From assembly GCF_028554725.1 (NCBI RefSeq), contig NC_071669.1:28944001-29008000 (forward strand): DNA of 64,000 bases. Reading direction: 5' to 3'. This DNA comes from Zeugodacus cucurbitae (taxonomy: Eukaryota > Arthropoda > Insecta > Diptera > Tephritidae). A program made the position numbers and the translations under genes. Shown piece after piece: positions 46,030-56,611 of this stretch (positions within the stretch are counted from its first letter, which is position 1; each line of letters begins with the position of its first letter). The notes under the pieces were generated by a model, which was not told the origin of the DNA, searched no databases, and saw nothing but the letters and a program-made list of their open reading frames with translations.

Positions 46030-46456
46030 AGTAAATAGTGTACGCTGTAGTCACTGTATGAGCCGGTCGTCGGACGCGGCAATAATTAAACAAATTATAT
46101 GTTTGCAAGTACTCTTTATTGGCCAGGAACGTGTGCTCCGGCTTAAGCTCAACTTAAATCTAAACTAGCCCAATACCTAACTTAACCATTAAACCCTAAG
46201 AACGCATATTCAGTAGTCGACGCTGCCGGCTTTGACGTCTGCGTCGTGCTTACTCTGCTTCATACAATTGGTGATAGTGCAAGCAACGATCGCTACTCAA
46301 CTGTTTACGCAATCGGCTATTGACACTGTTTATGTAATCTGATATGTGGTTGCTTTAGTGGCGGTCGTTGCCCACACAATCTGTTGATGAGGCAAGATGT
46401 TGTATTGGCCTCACCACATTCGTACCCAACTGGAAATTGGGCATTATGTGTTAACT
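46030..46456 (-). repeat. 3' LTR of the gypsy-type element
   Basis: 427 bp, same boundaries as the 5' LTR. It is preceded on the minus strand by the polypurine tract AAGGGGGGAGT. Confidence 0.9.
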
Positions 46457-47762
46457 ACTCCCCCCTTCGAAACACAATCGTCCTTGTTCGTTGCCATATC
46501 TTTCACTACCAGGTTAATCTCGTGTAATGCTCGTGTTTTCTTCTTGTACTGCCAGAGGAAAGCGAGGCCACTGATCAACGCAGCTACTCCCAGACCCAGG
46601 ATGAAAGCAAGTGTCCGGCTCGTGACGGTCGTTAGTTCTTCTTTAATTTCGTCAATGCATTGCAATGGTTTGTAGATTTTGATTGTTGAGGCGGTGAAGG
46701 TAAGGCAAACTCAAAATGGTCTCATGGCCAGTGATGTTCAGCAGGGGTGAAGGAGCAATACCTGGAGCCTTTTCCAGCCTGCTCATTCTGTTAACGTACT
46801 TAGTGCCGTTCAGGAACACATGGTCCTCGAAAGTGACAAGATACGTGCCACTTACATTTTTCTCAGGTGTTTCATCAATGGCGATTCTGGTTGGGCTGTC
46901 GTTAATGATTATGACTCCATCGTCAACAGAGCGCATGTTGTATTTGTAGTTAATATGCAGAACGTTGAAGTTGTTGTTGCTTCACAGTTGTTGACCGCCA
47001 AAATTCCGCTCTTGCACTCGACCACTGTGTTTTCGTTGATTTGCAGCACGACGCCGTTGTGTACCACCGGAAAAATCAAAACTTTCCTACACAAAAACTT
47101 AACTCTAGGATAATTGATTATAAAATGAATTACATCATTGTGCTGAATAACTTTAACGGTTGACACTTCCATTAGTTCAGTGATTGCTATATCTGTGATT
47201 GGCCCAACCAATATGGATTTCAAACCCTCGTCATCAATGATTACTGGATTTACTAACTTTATTTTCGCAAGGGTTATTGCGAGCATTATATTCTGAATTT
47301 TCGTGATCATAATCCTATTTCGAGTGAGTAAAATTTCAAAAAGGTGCGCCGTATCGATTTTTTCTTTCTTCGCCTCTTTGAGGAGTTCATTCACCGTACT
47401 AGTTAGTGCGTTAATCTGTCCTGTGTCCTTGTGTTAATCACTACCTGTCTATTGTTGGATTCTATTAGTTGGGCTTCTGTCATTCTAATTTGGTGGAAAT
47501 CGTCAGCGTCTGGGGTACCTGTGATAAATTTAAGGGCTGAACCCAGAAAGTCTAGGCTTCTTGCCATTCTATGATGTACACTTATAGCGGCTAGTAATGT
47601 TCTAACATGTCCATTGTCAGTCTCTAGCAACTTTCGCATGTGCGACTGCGGGAACAGGTCCGTCATGTTGGCAGTTTCGTCTGTCATGCGCATAAACTCG
47701 GTCAAATTAGTTGAGAGCCTCAGGTAATTGTATTCGTTCCATACTAGTGCGTCGCCGTCCAC
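46444..47762 (-). pseudogene. env: env of the gypsy-type element, four broken pieces
   Basis: Frames 47762-47403, 47394-46909, 46936-46652 and 46665-46444 each hold consecutive parts of an errantivirus-type envelope protein. The first includes an RMAR site followed by a hydrophobic Gly-rich stretch (LGSALKFITGT, the fusion-peptide area of this family). The last contains one membrane span (about 18 hydrophobic residues, LGLGVAALISGLAF) and a short cytoplasmic tail. Stops and frameshifts separate the pieces, so no full envelope can be made. Confidence 0.75.
46457..46467 (-). promoter_or_regulatory. polypurine tract
   Basis: AAGGGGGGAGT lies immediately upstream of the 3' LTR on the minus strand, the usual plus-strand primer position. 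Confidence 0.75.
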
Positions 47763-47866
47763 TACCGGTATGTAATGCGAGTGTGAGTAATCCGTTAACT
47801 TGGCTGCCGCTATCCCGAAAGTGAGAAGTATTGTGATTGAAAACCTAAAGAAGCAATATAAAGTGA

Positions 47867-48838
47867 TTAGAAATTAATGTCGTCATTTTCTAAGGCTAAG
47901 TACTTTATCTCCTTATGGACTATCCTTCCATTTATTAGGACTGTTGTCCCCAGATCTGCCTCTACTCTCCTCTCCTCACACAGGGGGGTTAACTTGTTCC
48001 CTAACCTTCTATTAGTTTTTACCATTACCTTTTCCCCCACTTCAAAGACCCTCTTCTGCCTTGACGGGTTATTTCTATCGAGCTGAGCCTGTTGTGCTTG
48101 TTCAATTTTACCTTTCACTTCCTTTCGAAATTCTTCGGTTGAGGCGTATATTACCTCAATAGGCTCTTTATTTGTGACCGAGTGTATTGTTCGGTTGTAC
48201 TCAATGGTAGCTTGAGTGATCAGGTCCATTGTATCGCTTATTCTTCTTTCAAGTTTAAGGCACCTAGCAATTTCTACCAAGGTACTGTGAAACTTCTCCA
48301 CCTGTCCGTTGGAAGTACTGTGGAGAGGGGGAGCGTTTACGATATCAATCCCATATTGGTTCTTCAACAGAGTCACAATGGTGTCCGAGTTGAAGGACGC
48401 CTCATTATCACAATAAATAGTTTTTGTTCCTGGGAAGAAATTAATCAACTGGAGGATGGGTATTTTTACATCCGTTATTGTCCGCGACGGTATCGGGTGA
48501 ACTGTGGAGAAAATATCTATATGCAGCATTTCACCTGCGTACGATGGAATCGGCGTAACGCCGAGTTCCTGCCTTCTAGGGTGTCGATCGTATTTGGCTT
48601 TCGTGCATATTTTACAGTTTATGACAATTTCGTTTGCGAATTTGGACATTTTCGGAAAATAATAGTCACAGAGGATCTGTTTCACATTTTCCTGCGCAGC
48701 TCTATGAGCACGATTGTGTTCAGTAGTGACTATTTCCCTTTGTTCATCCTTGTTCGTAATATCCGACACCATGTTTTTGCAGTACCAGAATTTGGTAGAT
48801 GGGAAGCATCTTACCAATTCGTGTTATATGCGGGCTAG
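47867..48838 (-). pseudogene. pol: integrase of the gypsy-type element, core deletion
   Basis: The HHCC zinc domain (EHNRAHR...CKIC) and catalytic-core residues are visible: LHIDIFS (first Asp), IYCDNEASFNS (second Asp) and GQVEKFHSTL (Glu). Between the first two Asp, FSTVHPIPSRT is too short. About 17 residues usual in the family (around the LTCIDKFSKF strand) are missing, so the core is probably inactive. It ends with a normal C-terminal domain (VFEVGEKVMVK). Confidence 0.82.
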
Positions 48839-49084
48839 CGCCGGTAGCTCGCAGTGAATCGCGTTACCCCGAGGGGGTTAATAACCTCCTTTACTTCGTC
48901 AATGAGGCTGTTTCTATCTATGAAGTGAATAACGTGGCGGGTTTTTCCGCCAAAGAGTATAAAATTTCGTTTCAGGGGGAAACGCGACTCCTCCAAAACT
49001 ATTTGATTCCTGAAGCAGTTTATGGGTTTTTCTGTTGCTTCGACCGTGTAGGTCAGTGACAATTCACTGTGAACTGTCGCTGCG

Positions 49085-50133
49085 TCAGATTTGAGTTCGC
49101 TCTCCAACGCATTTATGTTCTGCCTGATGTTCTGAGTTTTCCTTACCAGGTTTATAATGAATTTTAGCATTATGCTCGTCTAAGAATGCCTTCCACCGTT
49201 TTATCTTTGCATTTGGGTTCTTATCAGAAACCGTAAACGTTAGAGGCTGGTGGTCTGTATAGATGTTGATGTCCCTAGTTCCGTAGAGAAAATTTTGAAG
49301 TTTCCCTAAAGCCCATACTATGGCCAGTAATTCTCTTTCATTTGTTGCATAATGCATTTCCCTATCTTTCAGCGTTCTTGAAATCATTGTAATTGGTTTA
49401 CCATTCTGCGAGAGGACTGCGCCAATGCCGTTAGCGGAGGCGTCTGTCGTTAGGTCAAATGGTTTTTTAAAATCTGGATACATTAAGATGACATCTTCAG
49501 ATGCTAGGATGTTTCTTAATCTTTCGAAGGCATTGCGTTGCGCCTCACTAAAATCAATGGGTACCCTTCTAGACTTGTGTTTACTTACTAAGCCATTTTC
49601 ATCTTTTAGGATCTCAGTTAGAGGTCTTGCTATTGAGGCGAAATTTTTTATGAAACACCTGTAATAGCTTGCTAGCCCTAGAAAGGATCTAAGGCTGAAC
49701 AAATCCTTAGGTTCAGGATATTCCTGAACGGCTTTGACCTTTGCGGGGTCAGTTTTTGCCCCACCTCTTGTTACTATGAAACCGAGATATTCCACACTTG
49801 TTTTAAAAAATGTGTTTTTTCTCGTGCCACTTTCATGTTGGCCTCAGACAGTTTTTCCAAAACCCAATTTATATGTTTGACTTGTTCCGATTCATTTTCG
49901 GAAAAAATTATGACGTCATCGACGTAAACATAGCATGATTTGCCAATTTGTTCGCGTAAGTCGTCGTCGATCGCCCTCTAGAAGATGCTTCCAGCATTCT
50001 TCAAACCGAATGGCAATCGACAAAACTCATATTTCCCACCGTTAACGGAAAAAGACGTTTTCTCGCGATCCTGCTCGGCGAGGATAATCTGATGCTAACC
50101 TGATTTTAAATCTAAAGTCGTAAAGTACTTAGC
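49085..50133 (-). pseudogene. pol: pol: RT palm, thumb and RNase H, broken
   Basis: LDLKSG, the catalytic YVDDV (about 49915-49927) and FCRLPFGLKNAG are readable but interrupted by stops. A frameshift lies near 49795. From there a 236-codon frame carries YLGFIVTRGGAKTDP, LRSFLGLASYYRCFI and RNase H (TTDASANGIGAVLSQ, YATNERELLAIVWAL, YTDHQPLT). The connection to integrase (49170-48835) is in yet another frame. Confidence 0.82.
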
Positions 50134-50886
50134 TTACCCTAAATTTGCCAGTATCATTGAAATATTTGGCATTGGGTACTTATCGGCAATAGTGCGCTCG
50201 TTGAGCTTCCTAAAATCAATAACCAGACGTTTGTTTTTGTTGCCTAACTCGTCGTAACCCTTTTTATCCACGACCCAGGTTGGGTTGTTGTAAGGGGACC
50301 TTGACGGTCTAATGATTTTATTGCGTAGCAATTCTCTTATTTCCTTTTCGACAAAATCTGCCACTCCCATTGGGTGAGGGTACAACTTCGAATAAACAGG
50401 CTTGTTATCTTTGGTTCGGATCGTGGCCACAACCGCAGTGTTAAATGGCAACAGCTTGTTAGAGTCTGCGAATGCCTTAATCCTTTCCAGGATCATTTTT
50501 TTAAATTCTGCCTTCACTGAACATGGTACCTGTATGTCGTTGACATTTGTAAGGTTAACGTTGCTGCACTTATGATATTGCAGATCTTCTGACATGGTAC
50601 CATAATTTATTTTACCTCCGTCTAGGTCAATAATCGCGCCCACCTGCGTTAGCAGGTCAAGGCCTATGATTCCGTCGAACAGTGTTAGACTATCCAACAC
50701 AAAGAATGGGGATGTTACCCCGAAAATATTTATCAGGCATTTCTGTTTGATTTTATTGGACCCATGGATAGAGTTCACATTAAACGGGGAGTCTACCGGC
50801 TTTACGTCTTTAAGCTCCTTTACGGGCCTGACATAATATTTTGCCGCCCCCGTGTCAATTAAAAACCTTAGTGTTTTCCCAGCCAA
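50134..50886 (-). pseudogene. pol: pol: protease and RT fingers
   Basis: Aspartic protease motif FLIDTGAAKYYV (residues 7-18) and GIIGLDLL, then RT start (RNKIIRPSRSPYNNPTWVVDKK, RLVIDFRKLNERT). The frame stops at a TAA after ILANLG, where the intact family reads on into the palm. Confidence 0.85.
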
Positions 50887-52302
50887 CGTCCGCTCAAGGA
50901 ACGGTAGCCGGGTGTGGCCTCTAAAAAATTAATAGAGTCACTTTCGTAGTCAAACCCATTTTCTTTGTCTACCTCTGCTACCGCAGCTGCGGCAGCAACC
51001 TCATACGCTTGGAAATCCTGATCAACATCCGAATGATTCAAATTGTTGATCCTTTGACGCCTAAAATCTGTCATACGCACTGAATTATTCTGTCTCTTAT
51101 TTCCCTGAACGGGAGCATTGTGAATACCGGCAGCTTGTGCCTGTTGGTATTCCGTTGGGTGCCTAAATTTAAACGAACTAGGATCGACGTCCATAGGTTC
51201 GGCGCCTCTACCACGAAAATCCCTATCATTTTCGCGTTGCCTAAATGATGAAGCCTTTCCTGCATTATTTCTGCCCTGACTCTTGAAGTAATGTGGATTT
51301 TTTGCGTGATTGGCATCGCCGCCACTATTCTGTGAATAATTATTTTGCCGCCGAGTTTGGGATTTTTGACCCCCTGACTTTTGAGCTCTCTCTTCGGCAT
51401 TTTTAGCGTAAGTTGCCGCGAACATGTATCTATTGTGACTCGACTCGGCCTCGCGAGCTAGTGCCAAGGCACTTGGTAGATCCTTTGGTCTAGCTGGGAA
51501 TACAACCTGGTGTAGGGGTCTTTTTAAACCCGATACGAACGTGTTTAGGGCATCACATCTAAAATTTTCATTTAGGACAGCTGCAGCAGCTGCATCATAT
51601 GTCATAAGCGTTTTATTTATTATGAGGGTCAGTTTCCTTTCTATCTCATCATAGTACTGTGACAAGCTCAAATCGCCCTGATGCAAGGTATCTAACTCTT
51701 GTTAGAGAATGCGCACTGGAGTTTTGTCAGCGTAGGTGAAATCTAATGGTGCCACAATGGCCTTAAAATTTAAAACTGTTAAATGAGGCCAGTATATTAT
51801 TCGCTGAACCCCTAATCTTATTCCGAATAATACCCACTGCCTCGTAATGCTTTACGCTGCCTTCATAACGTTCGAATAATTCGTAGGCGGCCAGCGCTGC
51901 TTGCCTCCATGAGATATATTCTTCTTGTTTACCATCAAACTCTGGCAATGACTTGACGAGGTCTAACGTCTGACTACACGATTTTCCCTGCACTATCGCA
52001 ATTTTCTGGTAGCTTTCTACTTCAGGGGTCGTGATCCTCAATGCACTCATCTCGTTCCTAACTTCACTAATTTTTTCATCAATAACCGGTTTCCATTGAA
52101 CGGCCTGTGCCGCCAATGCGGCTTCTAACACAGCTTGTACCTGTCTTGCGTCCATACCCGTTTCTGTTTCCACAACGTCTGCCACACGTAACCTGCTAGT
52201 ATGGTTTATCAATTCCTGCACTGAGTTATCGTAAAGCTCTTTATCGTAAGGGGGTGGCTCATTAGACCCTGAACAAACTAACACACACAAGTATTTTTTC
52301 AC
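50868..52302 (-). pseudogene. gag: gag of the gypsy-type element, two frames
   Basis: The N-terminal frame (52302-51763) and C-terminal frame (51686-50868) are separated by a frameshift and a TAA at about 51703. Features: LPEFDGKQEEYISWRQAALAAYE in the first half, a gypsy-type capsid signature; SQYYDEIERKL, FVSGLKRPLHQVVFPARP and ALALAREAESSHNRYMF in the second. The C-terminus is basic and Asn/Gln/Arg-rich and lacks CCHC knuckles. The end overlaps the start of pol by 19 bp in another frame, as expected for frameshift-translated pol. Confidence 0.82.
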
Positions 52303-52502
52303 TTAAACGCGGCGCAATCGTTAACGGCCACCAAAACAATAAAAAAAAGATCACTTCACTCTTTATATAATGCTGCTTTATTAATTTAACAAATGATGAC
52401 GATTGGCTGTGCCATTCACTTACATGATTTTTCAATAAATATGGTAATTCCGTTGCTCTGTGGCTGGGTTGTTGATTGTTGATCGCTAATTTTCCTCTTC
52501 GT

Positions 52503-52520
52503 GCCCCACGTTGGGCGCCA
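52503..52520 (-). promoter_or_regulatory. primer-binding site, tRNA-Lys type
   Basis: Minus strand TGGCGCCCAACGTGGGGC, which matches the 18-nt primer site known for tRNA-Lys(1,2)-primed retroelements. It overlaps the last base of the 5' LTR. Confidence 0.85.
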
Positions 52521-52946
52521 GTAAAAGATGTACGCTGTAGTCACTGTATGAGCCGGTCTTCGGACGCGGCAATAATTAAACAAGTTATATGTTCGCAAGT
52601 ACTCTTTATTGGCCAGGAACATGTGCTCCGGCTTAAGCTCAACTTAAATCTAAACTAGCCCAATACCTAACTTAACCATTAAACCCTAAGAACGCATATT
52701 CAGTAGTCGACGCTGCCGGCTTTGACGTCTGCGTCGTGCTTACTCTGCTTCATACAATTGGTGATAGTGCAAGCAACGATCGCTGGTCAACTGTTTACGC
52801 AATCGGCTATTGACACTGTTTATGTAATCTGATATGTGGTTGCTTTAGTGGCGGTCGTTGCCCACACAATCTGCTGATGAGGCAAGATGTTGTATTGGCC
52901 TCACCACATTCGCACCCAACTGGAAATTGGGCATTATGTGTTAACT
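52520..52946 (-). repeat. 5' LTR of the gypsy-type element
   Basis: 427 bp, beginning AGTTAACACATAATG and ending TTTACT on the minus strand (AGT...ACT termini, as in gypsy). It is directly followed by the primer-binding site. About 97% identical by eye to the 3' LTR. Confidence 0.9.
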
Positions 52947-53148
52947 TATATGTGCATGTTGAGTTAGTGCGTATTAAGATGTACATACATATGTACATAT
53001 ATATTTATGTACAAAAATGCATCTGTTGCATTGTGTCCAAAATATTTATTAAGAATAATTTTTATTTTGATGTTAAAAAGTTGTTTATTTTTTGTTTAGT
53101 CATTACAAGCATTAAGCTCTGTAGATATATATCTATATATAAATATAT

Positions 53149-53304
53149 GTGACCTGGTCTACGGAAAGGGGGCTTAGGTGTCAAAAAATCAATTTTCACT
53201 TTTTAGTTGATTCGGATGGAAGATGAGATGTTGTTTATTTTTAACAGCTGTTTCCCAGAAAACTAGTTTTCGCACGTTAGCTCCCTTTTGGTAGACCAGG
53301 TCAC
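53149..53304. mobile_element. 156-bp MITE with 25-bp inverted ends
   Basis: Inverted ends GTGACCTGGTCTAC...GTAGACCAGGTCAC with a short unique middle, flanked by ATAT. Copy 1 of the host repeat lacks it ('tatatatacgtttgc' uninterrupted near 37450). No ORF. Superfamily undecided. Confidence 0.7.
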
Positions 53305-53370
53305 ATATACGTTTGTTTTTTAGCAATACTTATATTTTCATTATCCATTTCAGATATTGAAAACACAAAT

Positions 53371-53863
53371 CTTCTTATAGGCGAGTCCACAACAGCGCGC
53401 CACGCATCTCTCCTTTAGGAGAGGCGTTAGGCGTCAATTGGTAATACCAACTGAAGACAGGTCCTTCTCCACCTGGTCCTTCCATCGGAGTGGAGGTCTC
53501 CCTCTTCCTCGGCTTCCACCAGCGGGTATGGCATCGAAAACTTTCAGAGCTGAGGCACTTTCGTCCATTCGAACAACATGATCAAGCCAGCGTAGCCGCT
53601 GTCTTTTTATTTGCCTATGTCCTCGAACAACACATACAGCTCATCATTTCATTTTCTGCGGTATTCGCCGTTGCCAATGTTTAAGGGACCATAAATCTTC
53701 CGCAAAACCTTTCTCTCGAAAACTCCTAGTGCCGTCTCATCGGATGTTGACACCGTCCACGCTTCTGCACCATAAAGTAGGACGGGAATGATGAGGGACT
53801 TGTAGAGTTTAGTTTTTGCTCATCGAGAGAGGACTTTACTTTTCAATTGCCTACTCAGACCAT
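53371..53863 (-). pseudogene. RTE 3' fragment with 10-bp target duplication
   Basis: AAACACAAAT stands at 53361-53370 and 53864-53873; copy 1 has it once ('gaaacacaaatgc', 37396). On the minus strand the fragment encodes the RTE C-terminus from SRQLKSKVL to the C-terminal tail, with frameshifts. The 3' tail is 'ataagaag'. Confidence 0.85.
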
Positions 53864-54096
53864 AAACACAAATATTTTGCACAAATGGAGGATTACAATA
53901 GCTACAACTTTTCTTATGTTTGTACTACGAATACAAATCCCTACTAATATTATAAATGCGAATGTAAGTTTGTTTGTTACGCTTTCACGCAAAAACTACT
54001 GAACCGATCATCATGAAACATTGTACGTATACTCTTGAAGGTACCAGAAGCAACATAGGGTACTTTATATTAAAAAAAAAATTAGATGATTTTTGA

Positions 54097-55535
54097 ATGT
54101 CGAGCCCTCGACGAGACAATATGGATGATTTTGATAATGGAATTGCACGAGAGCTAGATTATGATTTCATAGCACTGCAACATCAAGTGACAGAATTAGT
54201 GCCTCAATTACTTCCAGAGCTAAATCATGTTTTCCATCAAGTTTTACGTAAAATAGACTCCGGTAGTGGTGGACTCTTCTTTCTCGATGCACCAGGAGGA
54301 ACTGGAAAAACGTTTTTACTTAACTTATTATTAATGTCCGTCAGAAAAGACCAAAAAATAGCAGTTGCCGTAGCTTCGTCAGGTATTGCCGCGACGCTAT
54401 TAAACGGCGGTCGTACGGCACATTCCGTTTTAAAATTACCATTGAATTTGGCACAGGAAGATTCGCCCATCTGTAATTTTAGTAAAAATAGTTCACGAGG
54501 TAGAATTCAATCTTTTAGGTGGGATGAAAGTACAATGTCTCACAAGAAGGCTATAGAAGCTTTAAACCGGACCCTCCAGGACTTGCGAGATAGTACAGAT
54601 ATAATGGGAGGCATGGTAGTTTTATTGGCTGGTGATTTCCGTCAAACCCTCCCAGTGATTCAGAGGGGGACACCAGCAGATGAAATTCAAGCGTGTATTA
54701 AATCGTCAAGCTTATGGTCGACAGTTAAAAACTCCGCCTGAAAACGAATATGAGGGTGCATCTTCATAATGACGTGGATTCAGGACTTTACGCAGAAATG
54801 TTGTTGAAAATTGATGATGGTTGTTTAGACGTTGACGCTGAAGGCTACATATCACTGTCAAGAGAATTTTGTAATTTAGTAGAAAGTGATGTGGATCTCA
54901 TTGCTAATGTTTTTCCGGAATTACAACAAAATTTGTGTAGTGATCAGTGGTTGTGTGCAAGAGCAATATTAGCACCAAACGAGGTTCAGGGAGAAATGAA
55001 GGAATATTTGTCAATGGATACAATTATGGATACGGAACTAAGTACTTCATATCCTGTGGAGTTTTTAAATTCACTTGAACTATCGGGTGTACCGTCACAT
55101 AAACTTCAATTGAAACTAAATGTACCAGTAATGCTTATGCGAAATCTAGATGCTCCTCGGCTATGTAATGGAACAAAGCTTCGGATAACAAAATTGGGAC
55201 AAAACATACTTGGTGCTACTATTTTAACAGGTGTCGGTAAGGGAAATAGTGTTATAATACCTCGGATACCAATTATTCCCACTGACCTTCCATTCCAATT
55301 AAAAAGCATTCAGTTTCCCGTCAAGCTTAGCTTTGCTGTTACTATAAACAAGGCACAAGGACAAACATTACAGGTAGCAGGAGTGCATTTAGAAAACCCA
55401 TGCTTCTCTCATGGTCATCTTTATGTAGCCTGTTCACGTGTATCCAATGCCAGGAATTTACACAAATTTGCACGCGACAGGAAAACTTATAACATTGTCT
55501 ACAAAAAATTAATACTTTGTATTTTATTTTTTTAA
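54097..55535 (+). pseudogene. Helitron PIF1-like helicase, frameshifted
   Basis: It unwinds DNA during rolling-circle transposition. Walker A is APGGTGKTFLL (about residue 65). DEST replaces the usual DEA/DEI Walker B at WDESTMSH, with LAGDFRQTLPV (motif III), and then NVPVMLMRNLDAPRLCNGTKLRI, VTINKAQGQTL and VACSRVSN from the C-terminal half. A frameshift near 54735 splits it into 54097-54741 and 54750-55535. The N-terminal Rep domain and early helicase region are absent, so the copy is defective. Confidence 0.85.
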
Positions 55536-55613
55536 ATTGTTAGAATTCAGAACTATTTATTTGTGTTACGGTGAAATATATTTTAACAATTGTTGTGGCA
55601 TTTCAATAAGCAT

Positions 55614-56088
55614 ATATTAAAGTGTTGAAACTTCTGTCTGTTGTAATTTTTTAAAATTGTTGATCTCAGCAAAACAATCAAATTTAGTTATCATATTGAC
55701 TAATTTCTATTATTATACCCTTACCCTTTATCTCATCATAGTACTGTGACAAGCTCAAATCGCCCTGATGCAAGGTATCTAACTCTTGTTAGAGAATGCG
55801 CACTGGAGTTGTGTCAGCGTAGGTGAAATCTAATGGTGCCACAATGGCCTTAAAATTTAAAACTGTTAAATGAGGCCAGTATATTATTCGCTGAACCCCT
55901 AATCTTATTCCGAATAATACCCACTGCCTCGTAATGCTTTACGCTGCCTTCATAAGGTTCATGTTTAATATTAAAGTGTTGAAACTTCTGTCTGTAGTAA
56001 TTTTTTAAAATTGTTGATCTCAGCAAAACAATCAAATTTAGTTATCATATTGACTAATTTCTATTATTATACCCTTACCCTTTATCTC
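55614..56088 (+). repeat. duplicated Helitron tail flanking a captured gag piece
   Basis: A segment of about 120 bp ('atattaaagtgttgaaac' to 'accctttatctc') occurs at 55614-55733 and again at 55968-56088. Between them, 55729-55960 equals 51642-51873 of the LTR element with about two mismatches. Confidence 0.88.
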
Positions 56089-56325
56089 TCATACTTATTT
56101 AATGACTCCACTGCGGGCGAAGCCGCGGGTAAAAAGCTAGTATATTCATATTTTCTAATCGTTAATAACATTTTCTATTTCTAATATTTTTCAGGCATGA
56201 TAAACAAGACAACTACAAATCCCATCGATCATTTAGATTAGGTGTTACACAACCTCTTTCCGACGAGCTGAACCTTTTTATGATGTACATATGGGATAGG
56301 ATTGTGTGGAATTGACATCAAAAAA

Positions 56326-56611
56326 TATTGGTTTATTAGTTTCGTTGGATCCTTACAGTATAGTTATAAGGAAATCGTTCGCGTTTAGTATTAATTTATT
56401 CATTTGCTAATTCATAATTTAGATGTAAAATATTATTAAATTATACAAATGAATGTTCGAATACTAATAACATTCGTAATAGTAATGGAATTTTATTTGA
56501 ATTGTATAACAACAACTACAAAAAATGAAAATGTAATAATTAATACTAAATTTATATATGAAATATGTAAAAAGTAAAAATTCAATATTTAATACTAACT
56601 TTATTTTACCG
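56326..56611. other. no gene recognised
   Basis: AT-rich, few features, between the host repeat and the second LOA element. Confidence 0.4.

Larger units (their letters stand above)
46030..52946 (-). mobile_element. gypsy-lineage LTR retroelement (errantivirus-like), inactive
   Basis: It has two 427-bp LTRs, a tRNA-Lys primer site, gag, protease-RT-RNase H-integrase, env and a polypurine tract, in that order on the minus strand. TATA flanks both sides (46026-46029 and 52947-52950), and copy 1 of the host repeat has the empty site gcgTATAtg. The layout with env and a TATA target fits the gypsy/errantivirus group of insects. Multiple stops and frameshifts in gag, pol and env make it defective. 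By eye the LTRs differ at about 11 of 427 positions. Confidence 0.9.
53938..56140 (+). mobile_element. Helitron, truncated, with captured gag fragment
   Basis: The 5' end TCCCTACTAATATTATAAATG and 3' end, a GC-rich hairpin (GCGGGCGAAGCCGC) followed by GGTAAAAAGCTAG, match the Helitron pattern (5' TC, 3' CTRR). It sits between A (53937) and T (56141), and copy 1 of the host repeat has the unbroken 'acaaatatatt' site. It codes only for the PIF1-like helicase; the Rep nuclease is missing. It contains a 232-bp piece of LTR-element gag between duplicated tail segments. Confidence 0.88.
45676..56325 (+). repeat. unnamed exon-bearing repeat, copy 2 (four nested insertions)
   Basis: Pieces at 45676-46029, 52947-53148, 53305-53370, 53874-53937 and 56141-56325 line up end to end with copy 1 (37066-39600, reversed). 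The intervening blocks are a gypsy-type LTR element, a 156-bp MITE, an RTE fragment and a Helitron. Shared exon-like sequences include GTGTGCACAGCAAAAGAG (45840) and QPLSDELN.FMMYIWD (56260). Confidence 0.6.

Noticed and set aside
47867..48817. Intact integrase gene
   Set aside because: The frame is open for 316 codons, but the segment between the first two catalytic Asp is too short for the family, so it is an in-frame deletion.
53101..53150. TA-rich run as a promoter TATA box
   Set aside because: It is a microsatellite also present in repeat copy 1 at 37460; no gene follows.
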